DNA of 64,000 nt from JABDMD01 sp965203475 (lineage in GTDB: Bacteria > Pseudomonadota > Gammaproteobacteria > UBA4575). Position 1 is the stretch's first letter. Every line of letters starts with the position of its first letter. Shown in pieces: positions 8,072 to 17,333 of this stretch. The position numbers and the translations under genes were made by a program. Location: the NCBI GenBank assembly GCA_965203475.1, contig OZ241890.1, positions 1,612,001 to 1,676,000 of the forward strand. Direction: 5' to 3'. The notes under the pieces are model-generated. The model did not search any database. It was not told where the DNA came from and saw only the letters and a list, made by a program, of their open reading frames with translations.

Positions 8072-9220
8072 TTAAAAGAATAATTTAACAAAGAAATCTA
8101 CAATTCGGCGCCACCAGCTTCCCAGAGGATTAGACTCTAAAGCAATAAGTGGACGATCCAGTAATTGCTGGTCATTAAAAGCTACTTTCACCACGCCTAC
8201 TGGATCTCCTTCATCAATTGGCGCAAGAATTTCTGAACTAATATCCATATTTGCTTTTAAGTTTTGATACTGCCCTCTGGGGATGGTCACGTACAAATCT
8301 TCATCCAGCCCAAGTGATATGATTTTTTCTTTTCCATTCCACATTCGTTGTTCGCGCAATACTTCACCGGCTTTATATAATCGGTGCGATTCGTAGTACC
8401 TAAATCCATAATTGAGTAATGACTGACTATGTACTGTACGTGCTTTATCACTCTCGGTGCCCATCACGACTGAAATTAATCGCATATCGTTGCGTGACGA
8501 TGAGGAAGCTAAGCAATAACCGGCCGCTTCGGTATAGCCTGTTTTAATGCCGTCTACTGCACTATCACGCCATAACAAACGATTGCGGTTGTACTGTTTA
8601 ATGTCGTTGTAGGTAAATTCTTTTTGGGCATAGAGTTTATATTCTTCAGGAAATTCTCGAATCATTGCACGCGACAACACAGCAACATCATAGGCAGTAG
8701 TGTAATGCTCCGGATCCGGCAAGCCTGTGGCATTCACAAAATTTGTATCATTTAACTCAAGACGCTGTGCTTCTGCATTCATTACATCGGCAAAGGCTTC
8801 TTCTGTTCCCGCCACGTGTTCAGCCAAAGCGATGCTTGCATCGTTACCAGACTGGATGATTAAACCTAACATCAAATCATGTAATTGGATTTTATTTCCT
8901 ACTTCAACAAACATCCGCGAACCAATACTTCTCCAAGCCCGCTCACTAATTAACACCATATCTTCGTTACTTATATCACCTGCCGCCAACGCTTTATAAA
9001 TGACATAGGCCGTCATTATTTTTGTAAGGCTTGCAGGATCCACCCGTAAATTTGGATTGTGTTCAGCAAGCACCGAACCGCTTCCAAAATCCATTAATAC
9101 ATAGCTGGAAGCTTCAAATTGTGGAGCTGCGGGTGTAGGTGGTGCTTCCGCAGATACCGGTCCAGCCAAGAAGAAACATATAAATACGAAAATTTTTTTA
9201 AATTCCATGTGTTTACTCAT
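8072..9220 (-). CDS. dacA: Serine-type D-Ala-D-Ala carboxypeptidase (PBP5/6 family)
   Basis: 382 residues. The penicillin-binding motifs are in order: SLTK (SxxK, about residue 63), SGN (about 120) and KTG (about 223). An N-terminal signal peptide ends near VSA, and the C-terminus has the PBP5 beta domain and a final amphipathic helix (WWRRIVDFFVKLFF) that would hold it on the periplasmic face of the inner membrane. It trims the terminal D-Ala from pentapeptides and sets the amount of cross-linking. It follows rlpA in the wall operon by about 20 bases. Two in-frame ATGs (9220 and 9208) are possible starts. Confidence 0.95.
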   Translation of the reverse strand: MSKHMEFKKIFVFICFFLAGPVSAEAPPTPAAPQFEASSYVLMDFGSGSVLAEHNPNLRVDPASLTKIMTAYVIYKALAAGDISNEDMVLISERAWRSIGSRMFVEVGNKIQLHDLMLGLIIQSGNDASIALAEHVAGTEEAFADVMNAEAQRLELNDTNFVNATGLPDPEHYTTAYDVAVLSRAMIREFPEEYKLYAQKEFTYNDIKQYNRNRLLWRDSAVDGIKTGYTEAAGYCLASSSSRNDMRLISVVMGTESDKARTVHSQSLLNYGFRYYESHRLYKAGEVLREQRMWNGKEKIISLGLDEDLYVTIPRGQYQNLKANMDISSEILAPIDEGDPVGVVKVAFNDQQLLDRPLIALESNPLGSWWRRIVDFFVKLFF

Positions 9221-9242
9221 ACTTACATTTTTGATTCAAATT

Positions 9243-10139
9243 CTATTCAATGACAACTCGATGTTCTTGCATACCCATATCAATTAGTTTAACTACCATG
9301 GCATCTGCAGACTCGACTGTTTCCATTGGGCCTATGCGCACACGATGTAATTGTTTTTCATTCAAGGTTACAGATGAAATTGTAACTTCACCTAACTCTA
9401 ATTGATTTAATTGATTTTTAAGTTGATTAGCATTTTCTCGATTGCTAAATGCGCCTACTTGTATAAACACTTGTGGTGGTTCTGTTATTGGAATATCGAT
9501 TAACTCTACTGAATTTTCATCTCCTGGAATCTCTTCCATGTCTGCCACAGCAACTTGAGTAGCGGAAGAATCCGAAGCATTTACAGTTCGATAATTCATA
9601 GGATTTAAAGCACGCACTTCTACTAATCCAGTACCCTCTCGAACTATATCGAGCTTACGTGCTGCCGAATAGGATAAATCAATTATTCTATTATCATGAA
9701 AGGGCCCACGATCATTTACACGTACAATAATTCTTTTTCCATTTTTCAAATTGGTGACTTCCACATAGGTTGGCAAAGGTAACTCTTTATGTGCAGCGGT
9801 CATGGCATACATATCATAAGTTTCACCACTTGATGTACGGCGCCCATGAAATTTTTTTCCGTACCAGGAAGCAATTCCACGTTCGTTGAACCCATGACTA
9901 CTCGGTAAAGTGTAATAACGTTTTCCAAACACAACATAAGAGGCAGGATTACCATATTTGCTGCGCGGCTCCACTCTAGGCATTGGATCAGGTGGCAAAT
10001 CGATCGGTGGCGCGGTTACTATTGTGGTTGAGGGTTCTGGTTTTTTATGCAATGAACAGGCGCCCATGCTCAGCATAAAAATTATCATCACCCAACATAA
10101 TGAATGGTAGGTGAATAGTTTAAAATTAGTGTTGTGCAA
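9243..10139 (-). CDS. rlpA: RlpA septal-ring lytic transglycosylase with SPOR domain
   Basis: About 298 residues from a TTG start that overlaps mltB by 14 bases; ATGs about 17 and 21 codons later are possible and would lead straight into the signal sequence. A hydrophobic leader ends in SMGAC, a degenerate lipobox, so this is probably a lipoprotein. The double-psi beta-barrel has the active-site features GIASWYG, the acidic residue region of SSGETYDMYAMTAAH, and VNDRGPF. The last 80 residues are a SPOR domain (FIQVGAF...RVRIGPM), which binds denuded glycans at the division site. The mltB-rlpA-dacA order is standard. Confidence 0.93.
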   Translation of the reverse strand: MHNTNFKLFTYHSLCWVMIIFMLSMGACSLHKKPEPSTTIVTAPPIDLPPDPMPRVEPRSKYGNPASYVVFGKRYYTLPSSHGFNERGIASWYGKKFHGRRTSSGETYDMYAMTAAHKELPLPTYVEVTNLKNGKRIIVRVNDRGPFHDNRIIDLSYSAARKLDIVREGTGLVEVRALNPMNYRTVNASDSSATQVAVADMEEIPGDENSVELIDIPITEPPQVFIQVGAFSNRENANQLKNQLNQLELGEVTISSVTLNEKQLHRVRIGPMETVESADAMVVKLIDMGMQEHRVVIE

Positions 10140-11121
10140 CGTAGTCTTGAATATCGTGTTTAATTTGTTGGCTTAGTTGATACACCGCCATAGCATACAT
10201 GGAACTGTGGTTATAACGCGTAATGACATAAAAATTATGAAATCCAATCCAATATTCATTGGAAGTATTGTTATTAAATTCCAGTAATGCCACTTTCTGA
10301 TGGTCTTCGAATTCTGTAGCAGCTTCTACATCATATTGTGCCAATTCTGAAAACCTAGCCTTAGGCCTCATGCCTTTATCCAGTAATTCTTGATAACGAT
10401 TTCCAGTGATATTCGCAGGAATTGAAATAGGTTGGCTCTCTTTCCAACCATTTTTGACAAAGTAATTGGCAATGCTACCAATAACATCTTCATTACTTCC
10501 CCATAAATCTCGTTTACCGTTGTCGTCAAAATCTACTGCATATTGGCGATAACTACTCGATATAAACTGACTTTTACCCATTGCACCCGCATAGGAACCT
10601 TTTACTGTAATCGGATCAATATCTTCTTCTAAGGTTAGTAATAAAAAATGTTCTAATTCACTACGGAAAAAATTCTGTCGTGGAGGATAATCGAATCCCA
10701 AAGTGACAAGAGAATCAAGAACACGATACTTACCTTTATATTTTCCGTAAAATGTTTCAACACCGACAATAGAAACAATAATTTCTGGAGGTACGCCATA
10801 TTCTCGTTCTGCTGCCGCTAATATTTGTGCATTTTCAGACCAAAATTTTAATCCTGCCTGAATTCGTTTATCGGTTATAAAAATTTTCCGATACTCTTGC
10901 CAGTTTTTTTTCTTTTCTGCAGGACGTTGAATAGCCTCTAATACATCTGTTTGTTTTTGAACACCGCTCATTAGTTCAGACAACAAAGGTTTCGGGTAGG
11001 AATGCTGCGTAGAAAACTCATCAATAAATTTTTGCACATCGCTACGCTCAATATAGCTAGAAGCAAGTCCAGCAGACCAATTGAAGATATAAAGCAATAA
11101 AACGATAAATAATTTTTGCAC
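10126..11121 (-). CDS. mltB: Lytic murein transglycosylase B
   Basis: 331 residues with a signal peptide (about 1-20, ending near GLAS) and no clear lipobox cysteine, so it may be soluble in the periplasm or processed like SltB-type enzymes. The catalytic Glu is in VSIVGVETFYGKY (about residue 123), followed by the family's GAMGKSQFISSSYR motif and DLWGSNEDVIGSIANYF. It cleaves between MurNAc and GlcNAc to make 1,6-anhydro ends; released anhydro-sugars enter the recycling route that ends in AmgK/MurU. It lies four bases after rodA in the same operon. Confidence 0.92.
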   Translation of the reverse strand: MQKLFIVLLLYIFNWSAGLASSYIERSDVQKFIDEFSTQHSYPKPLLSELMSGVQKQTDVLEAIQRPAEKKKNWQEYRKIFITDKRIQAGLKFWSENAQILAAAEREYGVPPEIIVSIVGVETFYGKYKGKYRVLDSLVTLGFDYPPRQNFFRSELEHFLLLTLEEDIDPITVKGSYAGAMGKSQFISSSYRQYAVDFDDNGKRDLWGSNEDVIGSIANYFVKNGWKESQPISIPANITGNRYQELLDKGMRPKARFSELAQYDVEAATEFEDHQKVALLEFNNNTSNEYWIGFHNFYVITRYNHSSMYAMAVYQLSQQIKHDIQDYVAQH

Positions 11122-11125
11122 CTTA

Positions 11126-12259
11126 TTACCTTGAAATAAATTTACGATGTGAATGTATAGACATTAAGATTCCAAATGCAGCAAGTAGTGTTACCGCAGA
11201 AGTTCCTCCATAACTAATTAAGGGTAACGGCACTCCCACTACAGGCAACAAACCACTCACCATGCCAATGTTTACCACAAAATAGGCGAAGAACGATAAA
11301 CTTAAACTACCTGCAAGCAATCTAGAATAAGTATCCTGTGCATCAGCAGCAATACTCAAACCTCGAATTACGATAAAGCCATACAACAGCAGTAACAGAC
11401 ACACACCTAAAAATCCAAATTCTTCACTAAATACGGCAAACACAAAATCGGTAGAGCGTTCAGGAATAAAATCTAACTGCGATTGTGTTCCATTTAACCA
11501 GCCTTTCCCATAAACGCCGCCAGAACCAATTGCAATTTTAGACTGAATAATATGATAACCGGTTCCCAATGGATCATTTTCCGGGTTAAACAAAGTTAAA
11601 ATTCTTTGTCGTTGATAATCATGCAAGTAGAACCAAAATACCGGCAAACTTGCCAAGCCTAAGCCGCCAAAGATCACAATTAACTTCCATTTGATACCCG
11701 CTAAAAATATTACAAATACCCCCGAGGCAACTAGGAGGAGGGCAGTACCCAAATCGGGTTGTTTTAAGATCAAGCCTGTCGGCACCAAGATTATTACGAT
11801 GGCCACCACAATTTGTATAAAGGTAGGAGGTAAAGGTTTGTCGCGAAAATACCAGGCGAGCATCATCGGCAAAAATACCTTCATCAACTCGGAAGGTTGA
11901 AATCGAATGACACCAAGATCTAACCACCGTTGTGCGCCTTTACCACTATAACCAAAAAACATAACGATGACTAACAGCAATAAGCCACCCGCAAACAACC
12001 AAGGCGACCAACTTGATAATGTTTTGCTCGGAATTTGTGCCATCACGATTAACGCTGCGAAACCAATAGCAAAACGAATACTCTGACGCGTTATTGCAGC
12101 CATTTCTTCACTGGTGGCACTGTACAGTACAGCTAAGCCCAATCCTGACAATAGAATTAATGCACCAAATAATGCCGGATCAAGATTTAGAAATTTTTTT
12201 TCATCTTTAATTGGCGAAGTCACCAATGAATTTTTAATCGAATAACTACTAGTACTCAT
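11126..12259 (-). CDS. mrdB: Peptidoglycan glycosyltransferase RodA (MrdB)
   Basis: 377 residues, SEDS family, with about ten hydrophobic spans. Characteristic elements include QPDLGTALLL, the periplasmic loop with GYHIIQSKIAIGSGGVYGKGW, the FIPERSTDFVFAVFSEEFGF stretch and the closing PLPLISYGGTS. RodA polymerises glycan strands from lipid II together with PBP2 during cell elongation. Its gene starts nine bases after the PBP2 stop, the standard pairing, so the cell is probably rod-shaped; mreBCD are not in the window. Confidence 0.97.
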   Translation of the reverse strand: MSTSSYSIKNSLVTSPIKDEKKFLNLDPALFGALILLSGLGLAVLYSATSEEMAAITRQSIRFAIGFAALIVMAQIPSKTLSSWSPWLFAGGLLLLVIVMFFGYSGKGAQRWLDLGVIRFQPSELMKVFLPMMLAWYFRDKPLPPTFIQIVVAIVIILVPTGLILKQPDLGTALLLVASGVFVIFLAGIKWKLIVIFGGLGLASLPVFWFYLHDYQRQRILTLFNPENDPLGTGYHIIQSKIAIGSGGVYGKGWLNGTQSQLDFIPERSTDFVFAVFSEEFGFLGVCLLLLLYGFIVIRGLSIAADAQDTYSRLLAGSLSLSFFAYFVVNIGMVSGLLPVVGVPLPLISYGGTSAVTLLAAFGILMSIHSHRKFISR

Positions 12260-12268
12260 TTTTAGAAA

Positions 12269-14137
12269 TTACTCTGTGTTTTGCGCAAGCAACTCTTCTT
12301 TACTTAATAAATAATGGTCCATCACTTCGCGCGCGACAGGTGCAGCAGAACTACTACCACTACCACCGTTTTCTACGATTACTGCAATGGCAATTTTTGG
12401 ATCCTCCACCGGTGCGAATGCAATAAACAAACCATGGTCACGTAATTTTTCGGCCACATTTTCTTCTTCATACTCTTCGTCTTCTGCTAAACCAAATACC
12501 TGAGCAGTTCCAGTTTTACCTGCAATTTTATATTTTGCATCACGTCCAATTCGAATTGCTGTTCCATTTGGTTTATGCACCACATCTACCATGGCACTAA
12601 TTATCTGCTCCCAAAAAACTTCATTTGAGACTTCTATACTGCTCATAACCCATGCCGGAGCTAATTCTTCGATAACATCAGGCTTGCGTGTGGCGCGTAA
12701 AAATCTTGGTCGAACTCCTTGTCCTTTCATTGCAATAGCACTGGTTGCCACAGCAAGCTGTAAAGGGGTCGCTAACATATAACCTTGTCCAATTCCTGCA
12801 ATTACGGTTTCACCGGGATACCAGGGTTGACCATACACTGCTTTTTTCCATTTCGAAGAAGGCATCAAACCTTTTGCTTCGCCCCAGGTATCTAATTCAG
12901 TTCTAGCACCTAAATTAAACTCGCCAAGAAATTCTGACATGCGATCAATACCTAAATCATTAGCAAGTGTATAAAAGTAAACATCGCAGGATTGAATAAT
13001 GGCTTTATACATATCAACCTTACCATGTCCACCTTTTTTCCAGTCTCGATATTTTCTTTCGTGGCCCGGTAATTTGTAATAGGGACCGGCATACATTGTT
13101 TTACCAGCCCATGTCACGCCATAATGCAAGCCCGCCAACGCCACCATGGGTTTAATCGTCGAACCGGGAGGATATTGTCCTGTAAGCGCACGATTAAATA
13201 AGGGGCGATCAATATCATCACGTAATAGTTGATATTGTTGACGGCTAATTCCGTTTACAAATAAATTAGGATCGAAGGTTGGTGTACTGACAAACACTAA
13301 CACTTCACCTGTTACCGGATCCATTGCCACAACAGATCCATTGCGATCGCCCAAACTTTTTTGTGCGACTTGTTGTAATTTTGCATCCAAGGATAAAACA
13401 ATATCCGTACCGGGTTTGGGTGGAACTTTTTCTAACGTTCGTAACTTTCTACCTTGTGCATTAATTTCTACATGTTGATAGCCCACTTCTCCATGCAAAA
13501 TATCTTCATAATATTTTTCAATACCTAATTTCCCGATATGTGAGGTCCCGCTATAGCGTTGTTTATCTAACGTTTGCACTTCTTGTACATTGATTCGGCC
13601 TACATAACCCAACGCATGAGAACTTATTCCTGCTTGCGGATAAAATCGGTTAGAACGAGCCGTAATTTCTACCCCAGGAAAACGGTGACGGTTCACTGCA
13701 AATTTTGCAACTTCGTGTTCATTTATATTTATTTTTAATGGAATCGACTCAAACGACTGCTTACGTTTTAAATCTTCATAAAACTTTTTTAAATGATGTT
13801 CTTCAAGCTCAATGAATTGTCCAAGTTCTGCCACAACAATATCTACATCCTTCACTTGCACCGGCGTAATCTCGATTTGATAACTGGGACGATTGTCTGC
13901 CAGTAAATTCATATTACGATCAAAAATTAATCCACGTAGGGGAGGCACAGGTAACACACGTACACGGTTTTCTTGAGAGAGTGTGGAGTAGTGTTCGTTA
14001 CTGACAATTTGCAAATGAAATAATCGCCAGCCCAAAATTAATAAACTTGCAATAACAACAAATACTGCAAAAAATACACGCGCTCGGAAATTACGCATCT
14101 CCAGATGAGGATTTTTTAAGGTATCGCGGGCAGCCAA
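12269..14137 (-). CDS. mrdA: Penicillin-binding protein 2 (MrdA)
   Basis: 622 residues. A single N-terminal membrane span (about 20-42) is followed by the dimerisation domain with PPLRGLIFDRN and then the transpeptidase domain. Catalytic motifs: PPGSTIKP (SxxK, Ser at about residue 325), SCD and KTGTAQ (about 542). It cross-links glycan strands during elongation with RodA. First gene of the minus-strand cluster; in many relatives rsfS and rlmH lie upstream, but here the upstream neighbour is the divergent pyrophosphatase gene. The 232-bp gap between them must hold both promoters. Confidence 0.97.
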   Translation of the reverse strand: MAARDTLKNPHLEMRNFRARVFFAVFVVIASLLILGWRLFHLQIVSNEHYSTLSQENRVRVLPVPPLRGLIFDRNMNLLADNRPSYQIEITPVQVKDVDIVVAELGQFIELEEHHLKKFYEDLKRKQSFESIPLKININEHEVAKFAVNRHRFPGVEITARSNRFYPQAGISSHALGYVGRINVQEVQTLDKQRYSGTSHIGKLGIEKYYEDILHGEVGYQHVEINAQGRKLRTLEKVPPKPGTDIVLSLDAKLQQVAQKSLGDRNGSVVAMDPVTGEVLVFVSTPTFDPNLFVNGISRQQYQLLRDDIDRPLFNRALTGQYPPGSTIKPMVALAGLHYGVTWAGKTMYAGPYYKLPGHERKYRDWKKGGHGKVDMYKAIIQSCDVYFYTLANDLGIDRMSEFLGEFNLGARTELDTWGEAKGLMPSSKWKKAVYGQPWYPGETVIAGIGQGYMLATPLQLAVATSAIAMKGQGVRPRFLRATRKPDVIEELAPAWVMSSIEVSNEVFWEQIISAMVDVVHKPNGTAIRIGRDAKYKIAGKTGTAQVFGLAEDEEYEEENVAEKLRDHGLFIAFAPVEDPKIAIAVIVENGGSGSSSAAPVAREVMDHYLLSKEELLAQNTE

Positions 14138-14369
14138 TTTAACGTACAGGTATTAATTTGTTTAAGTGGTGAAGAAATAGACTCACGTACATTTTGTAAT
14201 GTATTTTACCCCATTGATTTCTGCTTGTATTAGATTATTCGATAAGACTCAGCATTTATTCCCGATATAATCCGCCCACCAATTGGCATTAGAATCGGGC
14301 TAGTTTAATAATAATTCACAGTTATCACCCAGCAATTTTATTGGGTTGATCGCGTAGGGAGAGACATTA

Positions 14370-16373
14370 ATGAGTATTCATCACGTACCGGTATCACTAG
14401 GAGTATTGGGGCTCGTAGCAGCATTTATCATTTACCAAATGGTGCTGCGCTATTCTCAAGGTTCTGGCAAAGTCGTTGAGATTTCAGACGCTATCCATAC
14501 CGGGGCCATGACCTTTATGCGCCGCGAATATTCCATACTCTTTATTTTTGCAGCATTTGTTACTGCAGCCATCTGGTTCTCTGATCTTGGGATAAAAACT
14601 GCCATTGCTTTTGTAATTGGCGCACTTTGCTCTTCTGCAGCGGGATACATTGGAATGTATACCGCGACACGTGCCAATGTGCGCACCACCGTGGCGGCAC
14701 ACGAGAAAGGTGCTGGAGCTGCATTAAATGTGGCTTTTTTTGGCGGCTCCATTATGGGGCTCACCGTGGCAGCGATGGGCTTACTTGGACTCGGCGCACT
14801 GTATTTAATGTATGGACGTGATCCCGCTACCGCTCATGTGATTCATGGGTTCGGCATGGGTGCTTCCACCGTTGCTCTGTTTTCACGCGTAGGCGGGGGA
14901 ATTTATACAAAAAGTGCTGATGTAGGTGCTGACTTAGTCGGCAAAGTAGAAGCCGGGATTCCAGAAGATGACCCACGTAACCCAGGTGTGATTGCCGATA
15001 ACGTTGGTGACAATGTGGGCGATGTCGCTGGTATGGGTTCAGATATTTTCGAATCGTATTGTGGTTCCATCATAGCCACCATTGCGATTGCAGCCACACT
15101 AAGTCCTGCCGTGCTTGAACTATTAGGTGCCAAAGAAAAACTCATGTTCTTGCCCTTAGGATTAGCCTCTACCGGAATCATATGCTCATTGCTCGGGATA
15201 CTTTTAGTAAAATTAGTTTCTGGAAAGTCGCCTGCAACAGCTTTGCGTATTGGAACCTTTGCTGCTGCTATCATATTTATTGTTGCCGCCTACTTCGTCA
15301 TTCAATCACTTGGCATCAGTCATGGTGTTTGGATTGCAGTGTTGGCTGGCGCAGTTGGCGGGATTATTATCGGATTAGTTACGGAATATTACACAGGTGG
15401 CAGTCCGGTTCGAAAAATTGCCAGCGGTGGTGAAACGGGTCCGGCCACCGTCATGATTGCAGGTCTTGCAACAGGAATGCAGTCCGTTGTGGTTCCTATT
15501 TTGAGTTTGGCGGCCATTATTTTCTTCGCCAATCAAAACGCCGATTTATATGGTGTAGGTATTGCTGCGGTCGGCATGTTAGCAACGGTAGGCATTACCA
15601 TGGCCATCGATGCTTATGGCCCTGTAGCGGACAACGCCGGTGGTATTGCTGAAATGGCAGAACTCGGTGAAGACGTTCGTAAAATTACGGATGAACTGGA
15701 TGAAGTTGGCAACACTACTGCGGCGATAGGAAAAGGTTTTGCCATTGGTGCTGCTGCACTTGCTGCACTTGCCATTATCACTGCTTTCTTAGCTGAAGTA
15801 AGTCATGGCAAAGAAAGCATTGTTTTAGATTTGAGTGATCCCAAAGTTTTAATTGGATTATTCATTGGCGGCGTGTTCCCTTTCATTGTGGCATCACTCA
15901 CCATGACTGCAGTAGGTGATGCCGCGTTTGACATGATTAAAGAAATTCGTCGTCAATTTAAAGAGATTCCAGGTTTACTCGAAGGTAAAGCCGAACCCGA
16001 TACCGTGCGTTGTGTCGATATTGCAACCACCGCTGCCTTAAAACGCATGGTGCCTCCTGGATTACTTGCAGTGATTGCACCGGTAGTTGTTGGTTTTGGT
16101 TTTGGTGCGGAAACATTGGGTGGAATGTTAGGTGGGGCTTTACTCGGATGTGTACTACTTGCACTCATGATGGCGAATGCCGGCGGTGCTTGGGATAACG
16201 CAAAGAAATATATTGAAAAAGGCAACCTGGGTGGTAAAGGTTCCGATGTTCATAAAGCTGCCGTTGTGGGCGACACTGTCGGCGATCCCTTCAAAGATAC
16301 TTCTGGCCCTTCCATGAATATATTAATTAATGTAATGGCGATTGTGAGTTTGGTGATTGCGCCATTGCTTTAG
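14370..16373 (+). CDS. hppA: Membrane-bound ion-pumping pyrophosphatase, K+-dependent class
   Basis: 667 residues with about 16 spans, the usual bacterial length. The pyrophosphate-binding motif DNVGDNVGDVAGMGSDIFES is at about residues 210-229, with EDDPRNPGVIA just before it, and the second acidic site is VGDTVGDPFKDTSGPS near the end. It couples PPi hydrolysis to H+ or Na+ export. The segment GNTTAAIGKG (about 446-455) has Ala where K+-independent enzymes have Lys (GNTTKA), so by the established rule this is a K+-dependent enzyme; the pumped ion cannot be read safely. A good ribosome binding site (AGGGAGAG) precedes the ATG and a strong terminator follows. Confidence 0.95.
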   Translation: MSIHHVPVSLGVLGLVAAFIIYQMVLRYSQGSGKVVEISDAIHTGAMTFMRREYSILFIFAAFVTAAIWFSDLGIKTAIAFVIGALCSSAAGYIGMYTATRANVRTTVAAHEKGAGAALNVAFFGGSIMGLTVAAMGLLGLGALYLMYGRDPATAHVIHGFGMGASTVALFSRVGGGIYTKSADVGADLVGKVEAGIPEDDPRNPGVIADNVGDNVGDVAGMGSDIFESYCGSIIATIAIAATLSPAVLELLGAKEKLMFLPLGLASTGIICSLLGILLVKLVSGKSPATALRIGTFAAAIIFIVAAYFVIQSLGISHGVWIAVLAGAVGGIIIGLVTEYYTGGSPVRKIASGGETGPATVMIAGLATGMQSVVVPILSLAAIIFFANQNADLYGVGIAAVGMLATVGITMAIDAYGPVADNAGGIAEMAELGEDVRKITDELDEVGNTTAAIGKGFAIGAAALAALAIITAFLAEVSHGKESIVLDLSDPKVLIGLFIGGVFPFIVASLTMTAVGDAAFDMIKEIRRQFKEIPGLLEGKAEPDTVRCVDIATTAALKRMVPPGLLAVIAPVVVGFGFGAETLGGMLGGALLGCVLLALMMANAGGAWDNAKKYIEKGNLGGKGSDVHKAAVVGDTVGDPFKDTSGPSMNILINVMAIVSLVIAPLL

Positions 16374-16382
16374 CTTTTAGAA

Positions 16383-16410
16383 AAACCCGCTCTCCCCTGA
16401 GAGCGGGTTT
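16383..16410. terminator. Intrinsic terminator after hppA
   Basis: A perfect 12-bp stem (AAACCCGCTCTC / GAGAGCGGGTTT) with a four-base loop, starting ten bases after the hppA stop. The T-rich tail is short on the plus strand, and the A-run on its left gives a T-run on the minus strand, so it can serve both hppA and the convergent 105-residue gene. Confidence 0.9.
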
Positions 16411-16454
16411 ATACTCCTCCTGTCTATTTTTAGTTAAAATTTTTAATGTTCTAT

Positions 16455-16772
16455 TTAGTCTTCACATAAGTGGATAATCGTATTTACCTCATCAATATCC
16501 ACCACACTAAAGACACAGGATGGGCCTGTTCCAGATTTATCTGGTTTACAGGTGAGCTCAATAAACCCATCTTCCAACAACTTTTCATTTGATTGGAAAT
16601 ACCATCTTGATGCAGAAAGAGTATGTGCGGTTAAGCCATTCTCTTTTGCAAAGTCTTCTACAAATTGATTTGCATCTTTTTCGATTTCATCTGCGGGGTG
16701 AAATAAAAAATGCTCCGTCATTGCTTTATACATCAGGCCAGAACAGATATTTTTTACGGTATCAGTCTGCAT
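16455..16772 (-). CDS. Orphan 105-residue protein, copy A of a two-member family
   Basis: A soluble, acidic 105-residue protein without signal peptide or membrane span. I do not recognise the family. It aligns without gaps to the protein at 43544-43861; by eye 56 of 105 positions are identical. The conserved core runs from about residue 37 to 75: FVE.FA.ENGLTAHTLSA.RWYFQS...LLEDGFIEL.CK, followed by a variable loop and then SC.F..VDI. Copy A has extra cysteines (CSG near 10, HLCED at the end). A strong ribosome binding site (AGGAGG) precedes the ATG. It stands alone between hppA's terminator and a region with decayed genes. The fold looks like a small alpha/beta domain, but this is only an inference. 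Confidence 0.75.
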   Translation of the reverse strand: MQTDTVKNICSGLMYKAMTEHFLFHPADEIEKDANQFVEDFAKENGLTAHTLSASRWYFQSNEKLLEDGFIELTCKPDKSGTGPSCVFSVVDIDEVNTIIHLCED

Positions 16773-16953
16773 AGCTGCCTCCTAATCCAGAACAATTATG
16801 TAGCTAAATTATACACCTGATGCATTCCACACTTAATTTAAAAAGACTGATAATTCGCATACACAAAATTAATTTCATACGCATAGAAACGATGCGCAAG
16901 AAGTGAGTACATGGGCGCACGGATAAGACTTCCATCAGGGATGATGTCACCAA

Positions 16954-17175
16954 TTAGTATTCTTCTTTGTTTAATGGATCTTTAACTTTTGTACGCACAA
17001 TGGCTTGGTTCACTTGACCCTGGAAACAAACCAAAGATTTACTTTCATAAGCAGTATACTCATAGCCCAGGCCCTGTTCTAAGCACCTTTATTTGCATGA
17101 TTCTTCTTTGTTACCCATCAGATTCTGAAACGTAAATGTAAAAGTAACTAACACGGTTAGAAATAGAAGGATCAT
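16954..17175 (-). pseudogene. Decayed small secreted-protein gene with an in-frame stop
   Basis: On the minus strand an ATG at 17175 opens MILLFLTVLVTFTFTF, a signal-like leader, and reads 28 codons to a TAA at 17089-17091. The same frame then continues without another stop for 44 codons (RCLEQGLGYEYTAYESKS, LVCFQGQVNQAIVRTKVKD...EEY) to a TAA at 16954-16956. The continuous frame and the cysteines on both sides of the stop suggest one small secreted Cys-containing protein broken by a single nonsense change. The internal stop is TAA, so selenocysteine is not an explanation. The rest of the gap 16773-17333 shows nothing else I can support. Confidence 0.55.
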
Positions 17176-17333
17176 TTTATATACGGCTCAAATTTGCATT
17201 TCTATTACAAACTTAATGCCCACTTTGGGTCGTAGGTAGTTACTTTAGATTTGTAATCTATTGAATCCAACCAATTACGAATATTTTACGACGAAAATTT
17301 TCTCATAATATTTGTAGCTGCTATATATTCTGT

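Noticed and set aside
14456..16225. Several open frames on both strands inside hppA
   Set aside because: They are shadows of a strongly coding, glycine- and alanine-rich gene and have no starts or context of their own.
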